Shown: positions 44,097-53,415 of the stretch, piece after piece
Numbering within the stretch: the stretch's first letter is position 1
How the letters are laid out: each line of letters begins with the position of its first letter
NCBI GenBank assembly: GCA_016125165.1
Contig: WGMH01000001.1
Coordinates: forward strand, 434,001-498,000
Direction of reading: 5' to 3'
Origin: Alphaproteobacteria bacterium
GTDB taxonomy: Bacteria > Pseudomonadota > Alphaproteobacteria > Micropepsales > Micropepsaceae
Length of the DNA: 64,000 nucleotides
Notes under the pieces: generated by a model
The model's input: the letters and a program-made list of their open reading frames with translations, nothing else
The model's database searches: none
Told to the model about the DNA's origin: nothing
Made by a program: the position numbers and the translations under genes

Positions 44097-44184
44097 TGGT
44101 GGCCCCGGTCCGACTCGAACGGACACGGCCCTTTCGGACCTACGGATTTTAAGTCCGTTGCGTCTACCATTCCGCCACGGGGCC
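44097..44184 (-). tRNA. tRNA-Leu (anticodon TAA)
   Basis: The minus strand reads GGCCCCGTGGCGGAATGGT at the 5' end, anticodon stem-loop CGGACTTAAAATCCG with anticodon TAA, a long variable arm typical of class II tRNAs, T arm GTCCGTTCGAGTCGGAC, and an acceptor end CGGGGCC-A-CCA. The acceptor stem pairs in all seven positions with the 5' GGCCCCG. The CCA end is encoded. It decodes UUA/UUG. Confidence 0.96.
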
Positions 44185-44249
44185 TTGAGCGGCGAACCTG
44201 CGGCGGGGGCTCTTTCAGGTCAAGAAGGCGGCAAGTCCCTGCCCTGCCT

Positions 44250-45341
44250 TTATTTTCCGAGCCCGTCCAGCGCTGCCTTGGCACGCTTGTCGCTGGGGTC
44301 GAGCGCCAGCGCGCGGGTGAGTTCGGCTCGCGCCTTTTCCGTCTCGCCGCCATTGGCATAGGCGCGGCCGAGGCTCGAGGCTGCCGCCGCCGATTGCGGA
44401 TAGGTCTTCGCGTTCTCTTCCAGAAGCGCGAACGCCGATTTGAACTGGCCCGTCTTGACCATCTGATAGCCGGCGATGCGGCAGAGAAGGTCGGTACTGA
44501 CATCCGGATGGGCGCGGCGAAAATCGAACAGCGTCCACAGCAAGGTTGCCGCATCATCGCGCTCGACAAACAGCGTTTCGATCAGCGTCTGTTCCGGTGT
44601 GCGCTTGAAATCGGGTGCCGAGAAATCGGCCGGCGAAAGCTTGGCGTTGATCGTAACCGACGTTTTCACGAACCGATTCAGCTCTTTGCCCGTTGCGATT
44701 TCCACTTCCCGCTCCAGGAAGGGAAGCGTGATGCCGTCCACGGTTCGAAAATCGCTCCAGCGCGTTTCGCTCGCCACGTCCTTGCCGACGGCGTGCACCT
44801 TGGCCACCTTGCGGTTGGCGATCAGCCGTCCGTTCGCCGCATCAAGAAAATCGTCTTCTTCGAAGCCGTCGCGCAAGCGCAGACGTATCTGCCAGGTCTT
44901 GCGGCCTGCGATCGTTGCCGGGCCGATGAGGTTCACGCTTGCGCCTTCGCCCTTGTAGTCGGCAAGCGCCCCGAGCACCGCGGTTTCGTGGCGCCCGGCT
45001 TCGGATGCAGCCGTTACCGTGCGGACGACGAAACCGGGATCGCCATAGAATTCCCAGGCGCTGCCGTCATATCCTTCTTCGAATTCCTTGGAGCGGTTGA
45101 GAGGATCGCCCACGAGCTTGTAATAGGGCCGCATCTTCGCGAGCGTCGCATCGAGATTGAAATCGCCTTCGCTGTATTTGCCGCGGATGATGATGCTTTG
45201 AACGGCGGCAACCTTTCGCGCCCCGCCAAGCGAGTCGATGTAGCGCGCCACGATCTCTTCAGCCGTCGGCGCGGCGAAAGCAGGCAACACGGCAAAAGCA
45301 GCGGCGAACAGAAGGGCAAGAGCAAGCGACGCAGAACGCAT
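44250..45341 (-). CDS. exported protein with an LolA-like N-terminus and C-terminal TPR
   Basis: A 363-residue protein starting at the ATG with GGAG seven bases upstream. Signal peptide (ALALLFAAAFAVLPAFA). EEIVARYIDSLGGARKVAAV with SIIIRGKYSEGDFNL is the typical start of outer-membrane lipoprotein-sorting-like beta domains, and TWQIRLRLRDGFEEDDFLD and GITLPFLEREVEIATGKEL continue it. The C-terminal 100 residues form tetratricopeptide helices (LLEENAKTYPQSAAAASSLG, RAYANGGETEKARAELTRAL, ALDPSDKRAKAALDGLGK). A periplasmic lipid- or protein-binding role is likely, but the ligand is unknown. Confidence 0.78.
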   Translation of the reverse strand: MRSASLALALLFAAAFAVLPAFAAPTAEEIVARYIDSLGGARKVAAVQSIIIRGKYSEGDFNLDATLAKMRPYYKLVGDPLNRSKEFEEGYDGSAWEFYGDPGFVVRTVTAASEAGRHETAVLGALADYKGEGASVNLIGPATIAGRKTWQIRLRLRDGFEEDDFLDAANGRLIANRKVAKVHAVGKDVASETRWSDFRTVDGITLPFLEREVEIATGKELNRFVKTSVTINAKLSPADFSAPDFKRTPEQTLIETLFVERDDAATLLWTLFDFRRAHPDVSTDLLCRIAGYQMVKTGQFKSAFALLEENAKTYPQSAAAASSLGRAYANGGETEKARAELTRALALDPSDKRAKAALDGLGK

Positions 45342-45540
45342 GATCGGGCTCCGTGCTGGACGAGGCACCATACCGTTGCGTTTGGCTTCGGGAGCAAACA
45401 AAAGAGTGATCTGAGCCTGCCCTGCCGTCCGAGCATTCAGCTTGCAACAGCGAAAGCCGCCCACCCGGCCTGCAATCACAGGTAGATCAAGCAGGGACAA
45501 CACAAACAATATCAATGGCTTATTGCAGATTCGGGTGCCG

Positions 45541-45568
45541 TTGACTTGAGGCCGCGCGTGACTATAGT
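45541..45568 (+). promoter_or_regulatory. sigma-70 type promoter of rpsD
   Basis: TTGACT (45541-45546) and TATAGT (45563-45568) are separated by 16 bases and lie 60 bases upstream of the rpsD ATG. Transcription would begin near 45575, just before the leader hairpin. Both boxes are close to consensus, as expected for a ribosomal-protein gene. Confidence 0.75.
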
Positions 45569-45579
45569 GCCCGGCCTTC

Positions 45580-45610
45580 CGGAAAGGGATTTCCGGAAAT
45601 TCCCTTTCCG
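45580..45610 (+). promoter_or_regulatory. hairpin in the rpsD 5' leader
   Basis: CGGAAAGGGA (45580-45589) and TCCCTTTCCG (45601-45610) form a 10-bp perfect stem around an 11-base loop that itself contains the palindrome TTCCGGAA. An alternative shorter stem (CCGGAA/TTCCGG) would exclude it. It ends 17 bases before the ATG and could present a binding site for S4 or act on translation; autoregulation is inference. Confidence 0.55.
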
Positions 45611-45627
45611 CCAAATCCGGACTGAAC

Positions 45628-46245
45628 ATGAGCAAACGCGCCGAAAGCAAATACAAGATCGACCGCCGCATGGGCGAGAGCATTTGGGGCCGCCCCAAGA
45701 GCCCCGTGAACAAGCGGTCTTACGGTCCCGGCCAGCATGGCCAGCGACGCGCAAAGAAGCTTTCGGACTATGGCACGCAGCTTCAGGCCAAGCAGAAGCT
45801 GAAGGGCTATTACGGCAACATCACCGAGCGCCAGTTCCGCCGCTACTATACCGAAGCCGTGCGCAAGCCGGGCGACACCGGCGAGAACATGATTGGCCTT
45901 CTGGAACGCCGTCTGGATGCCGTCGTCTATCGTTCCAAATTCGTTGCCACCCCCTTTGCGGCACGTCAGCTAGTTTCGCATGGCCACGTGAAGGTGAACG
46001 GCCGTCGTGTGACGATCGCCTCCATGCTGGTGAAAGAAGGCGACGTGGTCGAACTGACACCGCGCGCCAAGGAAATGGCAGTGGTTCTGGAATCCGCCGC
46101 AAGCGCCGAGCGCGATGTTCCGGATTACATCGAAGCCGATCATCACAAGATGAGCGCGAAATTCCTGCGCACGCCGAAGCTCTCTGATGTGCCTTACGGC
46201 GCGCAGATGCAGCCGAGCCTTGTGGTGGAATTCTATTCGCGTTAA
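45628..46245 (+). CDS. rpsD: 30S ribosomal protein S4
   Basis: A 205-residue protein of the zinc-free S4 class. It begins [20 protein letters not shown], continues [20 protein letters not shown] and [16 protein letters not shown], and carries the S4 RNA-binding domain with [14 protein letters not shown] and [17 protein letters not shown]. The end [17 protein letters not shown] is standard. It binds 16S rRNA early in 30S assembly and can bind its own mRNA in other bacteria. Monocistronic with its own promoter, leader hairpin and terminator. Confidence 0.98.
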   Translation: MSKRAESKYKIDRRMGESIWGRPKSPVNKRSYGPGQHGQRRAKKLSDYGTQLQAKQKLKGYYGNITERQFRRYYTEAVRKPGDTGENMIGLLERRLDAVVYRSKFVATPFAARQLVSHGHVKVNGRRVTIASMLVKEGDVVELTPRAKEMAVVLESAASAERDVPDYIEADHHKMSAKFLRTPKLSDVPYGAQMQPSLVVEFYSR

Positions 46246-46281
46246 TGCATCTGCCGGTTTTGGCAGCATGCTGGCATGAAC

Positions 46282-46312
46282 AAAGGGCTGCGCGGTTCAC
46301 GCGCGGCCCTTT
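46282..46312 (+). terminator. rpsD terminator
   Basis: AAAGGGCTGCGCG (46282-46294) and CGCGCGGCCCTTT (46300-46312) form a 13-bp stem with one T-G pair and a five-base loop GTTCA, followed by TTCGTTT. It lies 36 bases after the rpsD stop. Confidence 0.87.
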
Positions 46313-46330
46313 TCGTTTATGGTGTGCGTC

Positions 46331-46963
46331 ATGACATATACGATTTATGGCGATCTGGGCTCAGGCGCATTCAGCGCGGAAGCGGCGCTGGCAGAAGCGG
46401 GCGCCGATTATGCGTTCCACACCGTATCGCTTGAAAGAAACGAGCAGCGAAAGCCCGCCTATCTCGCGATCAATCCCAGCGGAAAAATGCCGGCGCTGAA
46501 ACTGCCGTCAGGCGAAATTGTTACCGAGTCGCTCGCCATTGTTTTGACCATCGCCGAGCGCTTTGCGCAAAGCGGCCTGCTGCCAGTGGATTTGGATGAG
46601 CGCGCGCAAGCCTTGCGCTGGCTCTCATTCATGGCGAGCGAGATTTACCCGATGGTGGAAATCTCCGATTATCCGGATCGTTTCGTGCCAAAGGGCGATG
46701 CAGCGAAGGCTTTGAAACAGAAGGCGCAAGAACGGATCCGCGAGCGGCTACTCATAATCGAAAACGTCCTTGCCGGACCGTGGATTCTGGAATGCGGTTT
46801 CACGGCGGCTGATCTTTACGCCGCAATGATCCTTCGCTGGCGCGCCACAATCGGACGCGAATGGCTGGAGGACGGGCACGTTCCGAAACTGTTGGCCCTG
46901 CGCAACGCCGTCGCTGCGCGTCCCAGGATTGCACCCATCTGGGCGCGGCACTTTCCAAACTGA
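46331..46963 (+). CDS. glutathione S-transferase family protein
   Basis: A 210-residue GST. The thioredoxin-fold N-terminal domain is TIYGDLGSGAFSAEAALAEA, then YLAINPSGKMPALKLPSGEI with the cis-proline and VTESLAIVLTIAERF as the glutathione gamma-Glu contact. A helical C-terminal domain (LRWLSFMASEIYPMVEISDY, GFTAADLYAAMILRW) follows. I use the ATG at 46331, which gives the natural beta-strand start; no strong ribosome-binding site precedes it. Likely a cytoplasmic conjugating or peroxidase-type enzyme, beta-class-like. Confidence 0.88.
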   Translation: MTYTIYGDLGSGAFSAEAALAEAGADYAFHTVSLERNEQRKPAYLAINPSGKMPALKLPSGEIVTESLAIVLTIAERFAQSGLLPVDLDERAQALRWLSFMASEIYPMVEISDYPDRFVPKGDAAKALKQKAQERIRERLLIIENVLAGPWILECGFTAADLYAAMILRWRATIGREWLEDGHVPKLLALRNAVAARPRIAPIWARHFPN

Positions 46964-47008
46964 CGCCTTGTTCTGGTAACCTGCGCGCCTGTTTGCGGGA
47001 GGTTGGTG

Positions 47009-48181
47009 ATGGTTACACGACGGGCGGCAATCGGCGGTGGGGCGGCGGCGCTGGTTCTGGCAGGGTTTGGCTATCGCGCCTTTGATCGCGGCGTGTTCTC
47101 CAGCGGAGCGGGCGTGGCGTTCGCGCCATGGGAAGACTGGCAAGGCACGGCAAGCGATGGTGTCAGGCGCCCGCTCCATGCCGGCATCCTTGCCGCCAAT
47201 CCCCACGATACGCAGCCCTGGGCCTTCACGGCGGAGCGCGACACCATCACCGTGATCGCGGATCGGGCGCGCAATCTTGGCAGCTTCGATCCATTCCGGC
47301 GCGAAATGCATCTTGGTCTCGGCTGCGCCGTGGAGAACATCGAGATCGCAGCAAGCGCCTTTGGATATTCCGCGGATGTAACGCCGAAACTCGGCACGCT
47401 TTCGCTTTCACCGCCGGATGATCCGGTGGTGGCCGCTGAGATCATTCTGACAAAGGCCGATGTGAAGGCTTCGCCCCTATTCGACTTTATTCCGAAGCGC
47501 CATACCAATCGCGGTGCCTACAAACCGGATGCAATCCCAGGCGCCACACTCAGCGCATTCAGCGATCTTGTGGCAGGCACTTTGGTGCGCGTTGTCTTTT
47601 TTTCCGGCCATGGCCCGCGCGATGCACTTGGCGAATTGATGATCAGGGCGACCGAAGAGATCATCGCCGATCCACAAATGTCGAAGGATAGCGCGCGCTG
47701 GTTTCGCACGGGGCGCGGCGACATTGCCGAGCATCGCGATGGCGTGACGATGGATACTTCGGGCCTTTCACCGCTGATGCGCGTGATGGCAAAGCTGGCG
47801 CCGGACGTGGATGCGGCGACAGCCGATCAGGGATGGCTCACCATGACCCGCGATCTGCATGTGGGCACGGCACCGGTGCTCGGCATGATCCTGGTGCGCG
47901 ATCGCCTTGACATGGAGCAGGCAATTGCAGCGGGACGGGCATGGCAGCGCCTGCATCTGGCGGCGACGCGCGAAGGACTTGCAGCGCAGCCGATCAATCA
48001 GCCGGTGGAAATGATTGACCGCAACGCGATGATGAACCGCAAGGACATCTACATGAAGGAGCTGGTGCGGCTCGCCGATGCGCAAGGCTGGCAACCGACG
48101 TTCACCTTCCGGATGGGGTATGCGCAAAACAAGGCGTTGCCCTCGCCGCGCCGGCCGCTCTCAGAGGTTTTGCAGAGCTAG
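47009..48181 (+). CDS. Tat-signal nitroreductase-like protein (Acg family type)
   Basis: A 390-residue protein starting at the ATG with GGGAGG six bases upstream. The N-terminus VTRRAAIGGGAAALVLAGFG is a twin-arginine or hydrophobic signal. AGILAANPHDTQPWAFTAER is the FMN-binding region seen in nitroreductase-like Acg/BluB relatives. RHTNRGAYKPDAIPG and WLTMTRDLHVGTAPVLGMIL continue the pattern, and the end FTFRMGYAQNKALPSPRRPL matches the family's characteristic C-terminus. It probably binds FMN in the periplasm. Substrate unknown. Confidence 0.82.
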   Translation: MVTRRAAIGGGAAALVLAGFGYRAFDRGVFSSGAGVAFAPWEDWQGTASDGVRRPLHAGILAANPHDTQPWAFTAERDTITVIADRARNLGSFDPFRREMHLGLGCAVENIEIAASAFGYSADVTPKLGTLSLSPPDDPVVAAEIILTKADVKASPLFDFIPKRHTNRGAYKPDAIPGATLSAFSDLVAGTLVRVVFFSGHGPRDALGELMIRATEEIIADPQMSKDSARWFRTGRGDIAEHRDGVTMDTSGLSPLMRVMAKLAPDVDAATADQGWLTMTRDLHVGTAPVLGMILVRDRLDMEQAIAAGRAWQRLHLAATREGLAAQPINQPVEMIDRNAMMNRKDIYMKELVRLADAQGWQPTFTFRMGYAQNKALPSPRRPLSEVLQS

Positions 48182-48182
48182 A

Positions 48183-48515
48183 TCAGGCGCTTTCGAGCGC
48201 GATGCCCTTTTCGGACAGGAAACTCCCCAGTTCCCCGGCTTCGAACATCTCTTTCATGATGTCGCTGCCCCCGACGAATTCGCCCTTCACATAGAGCTGC
48301 GGGATCGTGGGCCAGTTGGAGAATTCCTTGATGCCCTGCCGTACCTCCGGATCCTTCAAAACATCGACAGCTTTGAACTTTACGCCGAGATGCGAAAGGA
48401 TGCCGACAGCTGCCGCTGAAAATCCGCATTGCGGGAAAACCGGCGTTCCCTTCATGAACAGAAGAACGTCGTTTTCGGCGACATCCTTGGCAATGCGATC
48501 CTGGATGTTGGACAT
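48183..48515 (-). CDS. grxD: monothiol glutaredoxin, Grx4 (GrxD) type
   Basis: A 110-residue protein beginning MSNIQDRIAKDVAENDVLLF; the open frame upstream adds 31 residues that do not belong to the family. The CGFS active site is in MKGTPVFPQCGFSAAAVGIL, and WPTIPQLYVKGEFVGGSDIM supplies the glutathione-binding T-I-P and GG. CGFS glutaredoxins carry [2Fe-2S] clusters with glutathione and pass them to partners. The BolA-like gene lies just upstream on the same strand, the usual pairing for iron-sulfur or iron-regulation complexes. Confidence 0.95.
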   Translation of the reverse strand: MSNIQDRIAKDVAENDVLLFMKGTPVFPQCGFSAAAVGILSHLGVKFKAVDVLKDPEVRQGIKEFSNWPTIPQLYVKGEFVGGSDIMKEMFEAGELGSFLSEKGIALESA

Positions 48516-48630
48516 GGGCACGCGATCCTTCAAAGCAGCGACGATATTAGCACGGTCCACGAATATGGGCACACCCGCGCGGGGCTTCAAGGTGGCGCCG
48601 AATTCCATAATTACGGTACGGGATTAACGA

Positions 48631-48864
48631 TCAATCCTTGGCAGCGGTTTGCAGCGAAAGCGCGTGCAGCACGCCGCCCATGCGGCCCTTCAGCGCCTCA
48701 TAGACCATCTGGTGCTGCTGCACACGAGACTTCCCCTTGAACGCTGCGCTCGTGACCATGGCCGCATAGTGATCATTGTCGCCTGCCAGATCGGTGATGG
48801 TGATATCGGCATCGGGAAACGCCGACCTGATCAGTTTCTCTATCTCTGTGGCCTGCATTGGCAT
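48631..48864 (-). CDS. BolA family protein
   Basis: A 77-residue protein starting at one of two in-frame ATGs (48864 or 48858). IEKLIRSAFPDADITITDLA, DNDHYAAMVTSAAFKGKSRV and QQHQMVYEALKGRMGGVLHA are the BolA fold with the conserved histidine of QQHQMV that ligates the shared cluster. It is closer to the IbaG/YrbA type than to classical BolA. It pairs with GrxD, whose start lies 115 bases downstream. Confidence 0.93.
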   Translation of the reverse strand: MPMQATEIEKLIRSAFPDADITITDLAGDNDHYAAMVTSAAFKGKSRVQQHQMVYEALKGRMGGVLHALSLQTAAKD

Positions 48865-49025
48865 GACAATGATTCCGGAATGGCGGCGCGCTGCGCAAGC
48901 CATCATCGGCCCAAGACACCGGCCTGACAAGGCATGCATGCCGGCATCCGGACCGATTGAAATCCCGGTCTTGCTGCGGTCTAACCTTGCCCAGCAACAA
49001 CCGCAGCCAATCGGACACGACCACA

Positions 49026-49790
49026 GTGGCGCAGTCGCTTCTGCACAGATTGGCCAGACGCGCCTTGCGCGATGTGGTGTTCGTCAGAACGCTTCCAGTG
49101 GCCTTTGGCGGTGCGCGTCTTTTTGTCAGCCCGGAAAGCCAGCTCAAATATCTGAAGCCTGGCGCAGCAGGATTTGATGCGAGCCTGCTGCGGCTGGCCG
49201 AGGAACTGGTCAGGCCCGGCATGACGGTGTGGGATATAGGCGCCAATATCGGCGTGTTCTCGTTTGCGGCTGCGGCGCGCGGCGCGCGCAGTTTGGCCGT
49301 TGAGCCCGATCCTGTCCTTGTGAACCTGTTGCTGCGGTCCCGCGCGCTGAAAGCCAACAAGGCACTCGATGTGCGCATCGCGGCATGCGCGATATCGGAC
49401 ACACGGGGACTTGCGAATTTCGCGATTTCTGCCGAAGGGCGCGCTGCCAATTCGCTGTCGGCGTTTCTCGGCGGACGCGCAGAAGCGGGCCTCGTGCGCG
49501 ACGAATTTCTGGTCGCCATTGTCACGCTGGACGATCTTTTGGCGAATTCTCCAACGCCGGACATTGTGAAAATCGATGTGGAACGCGCGGAGCTGGCCGT
49601 TCTGCAAGGCGCATCGCACCTGCTGGGGAATGTGAAACCCGTTCTGATCTGCGAATGCGGCCGGCCGCGCTGGAACACGATGGCAACGATTCTGAAGTCC
49701 TTCGGCTATCGTCTCTATGACGCCGACGTGGCCGCGCGCATCGAGATCGACAGCTTCGCCTTCAACACGTTGGCAATACCGGCGCGCTGA
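49026..49790 (+). CDS. FkbM family methyltransferase (second copy)
   Basis: About 254 residues, starting at GTG 49026; a longer start (TTG 48957) is possible. The SAM motif VWDIGANIGVFSFAAAARGA and LAVEPDP lie near residues 67-93. The second motif reads DIVKIDVERAELAVLQGASH, where the family's usual D-V-E-G-x-E has become D-V-E-R-A-E. VKPVLICECGRP follows. It probably methylates a glycan or other envelope molecule. It shows no close similarity to the sucA-linked copy beyond the motifs and stands alone, convergent with purL. Confidence 0.82.
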   Translation: MAQSLLHRLARRALRDVVFVRTLPVAFGGARLFVSPESQLKYLKPGAAGFDASLLRLAEELVRPGMTVWDIGANIGVFSFAAAARGARSLAVEPDPVLVNLLLRSRALKANKALDVRIAACAISDTRGLANFAISAEGRAANSLSAFLGGRAEAGLVRDEFLVAIVTLDDLLANSPTPDIVKIDVERAELAVLQGASHLLGNVKPVLICECGRPRWNTMATILKSFGYRLYDADVAARIEIDSFAFNTLAIPAR

Positions 49791-49795
49791 CGCCT

Positions 49796-52003
49796 TCAGT
49801 TCGACGCCGGAACTTCTTCTCCGGACATGTATGCCGGCAACCATTCCTCATGCGCCTTGCGCAGCACTGAGAGACGAACTTCGCCCTCACGGGCAATGAT
49901 GAGGCTGTCACCACCGCTCTTGCCGATCATGGCGACAAAGATTCCCGCGTCTTTTGCTTCGTCATCAATGCGGATCGCCAGCTCTGCTGGCGCAGCGATG
50001 ACGTAACGCGCCTGATCTTCGCCGAAGAAGAAGGGAATGGCATCGGGGGTGGTGCCCGCCACACCAATTTCAGCACCGATCTTTCCGGCCATCGCCATTT
50101 CGGCGATCGCGACAATAAGGCCGCCATCGGAAATATCGTGCACGGTATCGACTCTGCCATCGGCAATGAGTTTGCGCACGAAATCGCCGTTCTTCTTTTC
50201 CTCGGCAAGGTTCACAGGCGGTGCACCGCCTTCTTCCTTGCCTTCGATCTCGCGCAGATAGATGGACTGGCCGAGGTGCCCGCGCGTTTCGCCGATCACG
50301 AGGATCGCATCGCCTTCGCGCTTGAAGGCGACCGTGGCCATGCGATGCACATCGGCCATGAGTCCGACGCCGCCGATAGCGGGCGTGGGCAGGATGCCCT
50401 CGCCATTGGTTTCGTTGTAGAGCGAGCAATTGCCGGAGATGACCGGAAAATCGAGCGCGCGGCAGGCTTCGGCGATGCCTTCGATGCAGCCCACGATCTC
50501 GCCCATGATCTCGGGCTTCTGCGGATTGCCGAAGTTGAGATTGTCGGTCACCGCCAGCGGCTTCGCGCCCACCGCGGTGATGTTGCGCCAGGCTTCGGCG
50601 ACCGCCTGCTTGCCGCCCTCGAACGGATTGGCTCTGCAATAGCGCGGGCTCACATCGGTGGTGATGGCAAGGCCCTTGTTCGTATCGTGCACGCGCACGA
50701 CAGCGGCATCGCCACCGGGGCACTGCACCGTATCGGCCATGACGGTGTAGTCGTATTGCTCCCAGATCCAGCGGCGCGAAGCCATATCCGGCGTACCGAG
50801 CAGTTTCACAAGTGAATCCGTTACCTTCTTCGACGGATCGAATTTCGGTGTACCGGCCACAGGCGCGCGATGTTCGAACGGCCGCTCGTAGATCGGCGCT
50901 TCATCGGAAAGCGCCGTGATCGGCATATCGGCCACCACCGCGCCCTTGTGCTTCACGACAAGCCGCTTGGTGTCGGTGGTGATGCCGATGACGGCGAAAT
51001 CCAGTTCCCACTTCTTGAAGATCGCTTCGGCCTCGGCTTCGCGGCCCGGCTTCAAAACCGCGAGCATGCGCTCCTGCGACTCGGAGAGCATCATCTCGTA
51101 TGCCGTCATGTTGGCTTCGCGCTGGGGCACCTTGTCGAGGTCCAGCTCGATGCCGCTGCCGCCCTTGTCGCCCATTTCGGCGGAGGACGAGGTGAGCCCG
51201 GCCGCGCCCATGTCCTGAATGGCGATGATCGCGTCCGTCGCCATCAGTTCGAGGCAGGCTTCCAGCAGCAGCTTCTCGGTGAACGGATCGCCGACCTGCA
51301 CGGTGGGGCGTTTTTCTTCGCTCGCATCGTCGAATTCCGCGCTCGCCATGGTGGCGCCGTGGATACCGTCGCGCCCCGTTTTGGAGCCGACATACACAAC
51401 CGGATTTCCCGCGCCCTTGGCGGCAGAGAGGAAGATATTGTTGGCCTTGGCGAGGCCGACGCACATCGCGTTCACAAGGATGTTGCCGTTGTAGCTTTTG
51501 TGGAAATTCACCTCACCACCAACGGTGGGAATGCCCATGCAATTGCCATAGCCGCCGATACCGGACACGACGCCCGAAACCAGATGCCGCGTTTTGTGAT
51601 GCGACGGCTCGCCGAAACGCAGCGCATTCATCATGGCGATCGGCCGCGCGCCCATGGTGAAGACATCGCGCATGATGCCGCCGACACCCGTGGCCGCGCC
51701 CTGATAGGGCTCGATGAACGAGGGATGGTTGTGCGATTCCATCTTGAAGATGGCCGCATCGCCGTCGCCGATATCGATCACGCCGGCATTTTCGCCCGGC
51801 CCCTGCAGCACCCATGGCGCCTTGGTCGGCAGCTTGCGCAGATGCGCGCGGGTGGATTTGTAGGAGCAATGTTCGGACCACATCACCGAGAAAATGCCCA
51901 GCTCCACGAGATTGGGCTCGCGGTTCAGAAGCTGCTTGATGCGGCCATATTCCTCTTCGGACAGGCCATGTTCTTTGACGATTTGGGGGGTGATCACAGC
52001 CAT
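49796..52003 (-). CDS. purL: phosphoribosylformylglycinamidine synthase subunit PurL
   Basis: A 735-residue small-type PurL, which needs separate PurS and PurQ, both encoded just upstream. [20 protein letters not shown] contains the catalytic histidine region, [20 protein letters not shown] the first ATP-binding part, [20 protein letters not shown] and [20 protein letters not shown] the core, with [20 protein letters not shown] and [20 protein letters not shown] in the second half. It converts FGAR to FGAM with ATP and glutamine-derived ammonia in the fourth step of purine synthesis. A 140-base gap separates it from purQ. Confidence 0.97.
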   Translation of the reverse strand: MAVITPQIVKEHGLSEEEYGRIKQLLNREPNLVELGIFSVMWSEHCSYKSTRAHLRKLPTKAPWVLQGPGENAGVIDIGDGDAAIFKMESHNHPSFIEPYQGAATGVGGIMRDVFTMGARPIAMMNALRFGEPSHHKTRHLVSGVVSGIGGYGNCMGIPTVGGEVNFHKSYNGNILVNAMCVGLAKANNIFLSAAKGAGNPVVYVGSKTGRDGIHGATMASAEFDDASEEKRPTVQVGDPFTEKLLLEACLELMATDAIIAIQDMGAAGLTSSSAEMGDKGGSGIELDLDKVPQREANMTAYEMMLSESQERMLAVLKPGREAEAEAIFKKWELDFAVIGITTDTKRLVVKHKGAVVADMPITALSDEAPIYERPFEHRAPVAGTPKFDPSKKVTDSLVKLLGTPDMASRRWIWEQYDYTVMADTVQCPGGDAAVVRVHDTNKGLAITTDVSPRYCRANPFEGGKQAVAEAWRNITAVGAKPLAVTDNLNFGNPQKPEIMGEIVGCIEGIAEACRALDFPVISGNCSLYNETNGEGILPTPAIGGVGLMADVHRMATVAFKREGDAILVIGETRGHLGQSIYLREIEGKEEGGAPPVNLAEEKKNGDFVRKLIADGRVDTVHDISDGGLIVAIAEMAMAGKIGAEIGVAGTTPDAIPFFFGEDQARYVIAAPAELAIRIDDEAKDAGIFVAMIGKSGGDSLIIAREGEVRLSVLRKAHEEWLPAYMSGEEVPASN

Positions 52004-52143
52004 TCCACCAGATATTGATCGTTGATTTTCGTTCGCAGCGCAGAACCGGCAGCAGGGGGGAGGTGGCGCGCGGTCACATCCCTCGCAATTGAAGCGGTTC
52101 GGGCACGGGGTTCAGATATAGGCATAGAACGTTCGATTGCCAC

Positions 52144-52812
52144 CTAGCCGAGCGATTCGATCAGTCCCTGAAACATGGCCACGCCATCGGTACCGCCGAG
52201 CAGCGGATCGACCACGCGCTCGGGATGCGGCATGAGGCCGAGCACATTGCGCTTCTCGTTCAGGATGCCGGCAATGTCGTTGGCCGAGCCGTTCGGATTG
52301 TCGCCTTCGACATAGCGGAAGACGACCCGGTTCTCGCCTTCGAGGCGCTTCAGCGTTTCATCGTCGGCGAAATAATTGCCGTCGCCATGCGCAACCGGGA
52401 AGCTCACTGTCTGGCCGCTCTGATATTTGCGCGAGAAGGCCGATTGCGTTTCTTCCACCGTCATGGTGACGGGGCGGCAAACAAACTTCAGATCGGCGTT
52501 GCGCATCAGCGCACCGGGCAGAAGGTGCATTTCGGTCAGCACCTGAAAGCCGTTGCAGATGCCGAGCACCGCCCCGCCCCGCTCCGCATGCGCCTTCACC
52601 GCGCGCACGATATTGGATTGCGAGGCCATGGCGCCGCAGCGCAGATAATCGCCATAGGAAAAGCCGCCGGGCAGCACCACCAGATCCACATCGGGCAGAT
52701 CGGTTTCGCCGTGCCAGACCATGTGCGGGTCTTTTCCCGTGAGCTGCTTCAGCGCGTTCTGCGCGTCGCGATCGCAGTTGGAAGCGGGAAAGACGATGAC
52801 GGCGGATTTCAT
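52144..52812 (-). CDS. purQ: phosphoribosylformylglycinamidine synthase subunit PurQ (glutaminase)
   Basis: A 222-residue class I amidotransferase. The nucleophile lies in [20 protein letters not shown] (cysteine near residue 87), [19 protein letters not shown] is the oxyanion and subunit-contact region, and the catalytic His-Glu are in [13 protein letters not shown]. It releases ammonia for PurL. Its ATG overlaps the purS stop by four bases (ATGA). Confidence 0.97.
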   Translation of the reverse strand: MKSAVIVFPASNCDRDAQNALKQLTGKDPHMVWHGETDLPDVDLVVLPGGFSYGDYLRCGAMASQSNIVRAVKAHAERGGAVLGICNGFQVLTEMHLLPGALMRNADLKFVCRPVTMTVEETQSAFSRKYQSGQTVSFPVAHGDGNYFADDETLKRLEGENRVVFRYVEGDNPNGSANDIAGILNEKRNVLGLMPHPERVVDPLLGGTDGVAMFQGLIESLG

Positions 52813-53051
52813 GCCTTCAACTCGATCTCGTATTTCTCGATCACGGTGTTGGCGAGGAGCTTTTCGCACATCGCCTTCACGTTCTCGCGGGCTTTGGCTT
52901 CATCGGTTTCGGCCAGTTCCAGGTCGATGACCTTTCCGGCGCGAACCTCGCCCACACTTCCGAAACCGAGCCCGTTCAGCGCATGGCCGATAGCCTTGCC
53001 CTGCGGGTCCAGAACGCCGTTCTTCAATGTCACAAAGACGCGCGCTTTCAT
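52809..53051 (-). CDS. purS: phosphoribosylformylglycinamidine synthase subunit PurS
   Basis: An 80-residue protein that bridges PurL and PurQ in the FGAM synthase complex. [20 protein letters not shown] and [19 protein letters not shown] match the family, and [16 protein letters not shown] is the usual end. The ATG at 53051 overlaps by one base the TGA of the secreted-protein gene upstream (TGATG), and its stop overlaps purQ. Confidence 0.96.
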   Translation of the reverse strand: MKARVFVTLKNGVLDPQGKAIGHALNGLGFGSVGEVRAGKVIDLELAETDEAKARENVKAMCEKLLANTVIEKYEIELKA

Positions 53052-53389
53052 CACGATGTTACCTGTTCGCATTTGAATTCGGTCAGGCCACCCATCGCTT
53101 CCTTCTTGGTCAGCGTGCGGGTGGCGCGCAGAAACGTGTATTTGTAGTGCTGCGTGAAGTTCACCTGGGCAGCATTGAAATCGTCAGCCCGATAGTTGGC
53201 GACGGTCTTCACCTGATCGATGGTGTCGCCGATGAGTGCACCCTTCGCGTCGGCATCGAGCGCCAGATACTGCGTTTGGCGGCCATCATCGGTCACGCAT
53301 TTGAAGACGTCGGCGGCGGCAAACGCGGGCGTGGATGCGGCAACGCTCAGGCCGAAAACGGCAGCGCTGCGGGCAATATTCCTACGCAT
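53051..53389 (-). CDS. small secreted protein coupled to purS
   Basis: A 112-residue protein with a signal peptide (MRRNIARSAAVFGLSVAAST, cleavage after AFA). The mature part is about 80 residues, DVFKCVTDDGRQTQYLALDA, then DTIDQVKTVANYRADDFNAA and YKYTFLRATRTLTKKEAMGG, with two cysteines near its ends (FKCV and FKCEQ) that probably form a disulfide. Its stop overlaps the purS start, and purC lies 26 bases upstream, so it is a middle gene of the purine operon. No family was recognised. Confidence 0.78.
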   Translation of the reverse strand: MRRNIARSAAVFGLSVAASTPAFAAADVFKCVTDDGRQTQYLALDADAKGALIGDTIDQVKTVANYRADDFNAAQVNFTQHYKYTFLRATRTLTKKEAMGGLTEFKCEQVTS

Positions 53390-53415
53390 GATCCAGATTC
53401 TCCAACCGGACTCGG

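Noticed and set aside
48957..49025. Upstream TTG extension of the second FkbM gene
   Set aside because: The extra 23 residues are polar and do not belong to the family; no ribosome-binding site.
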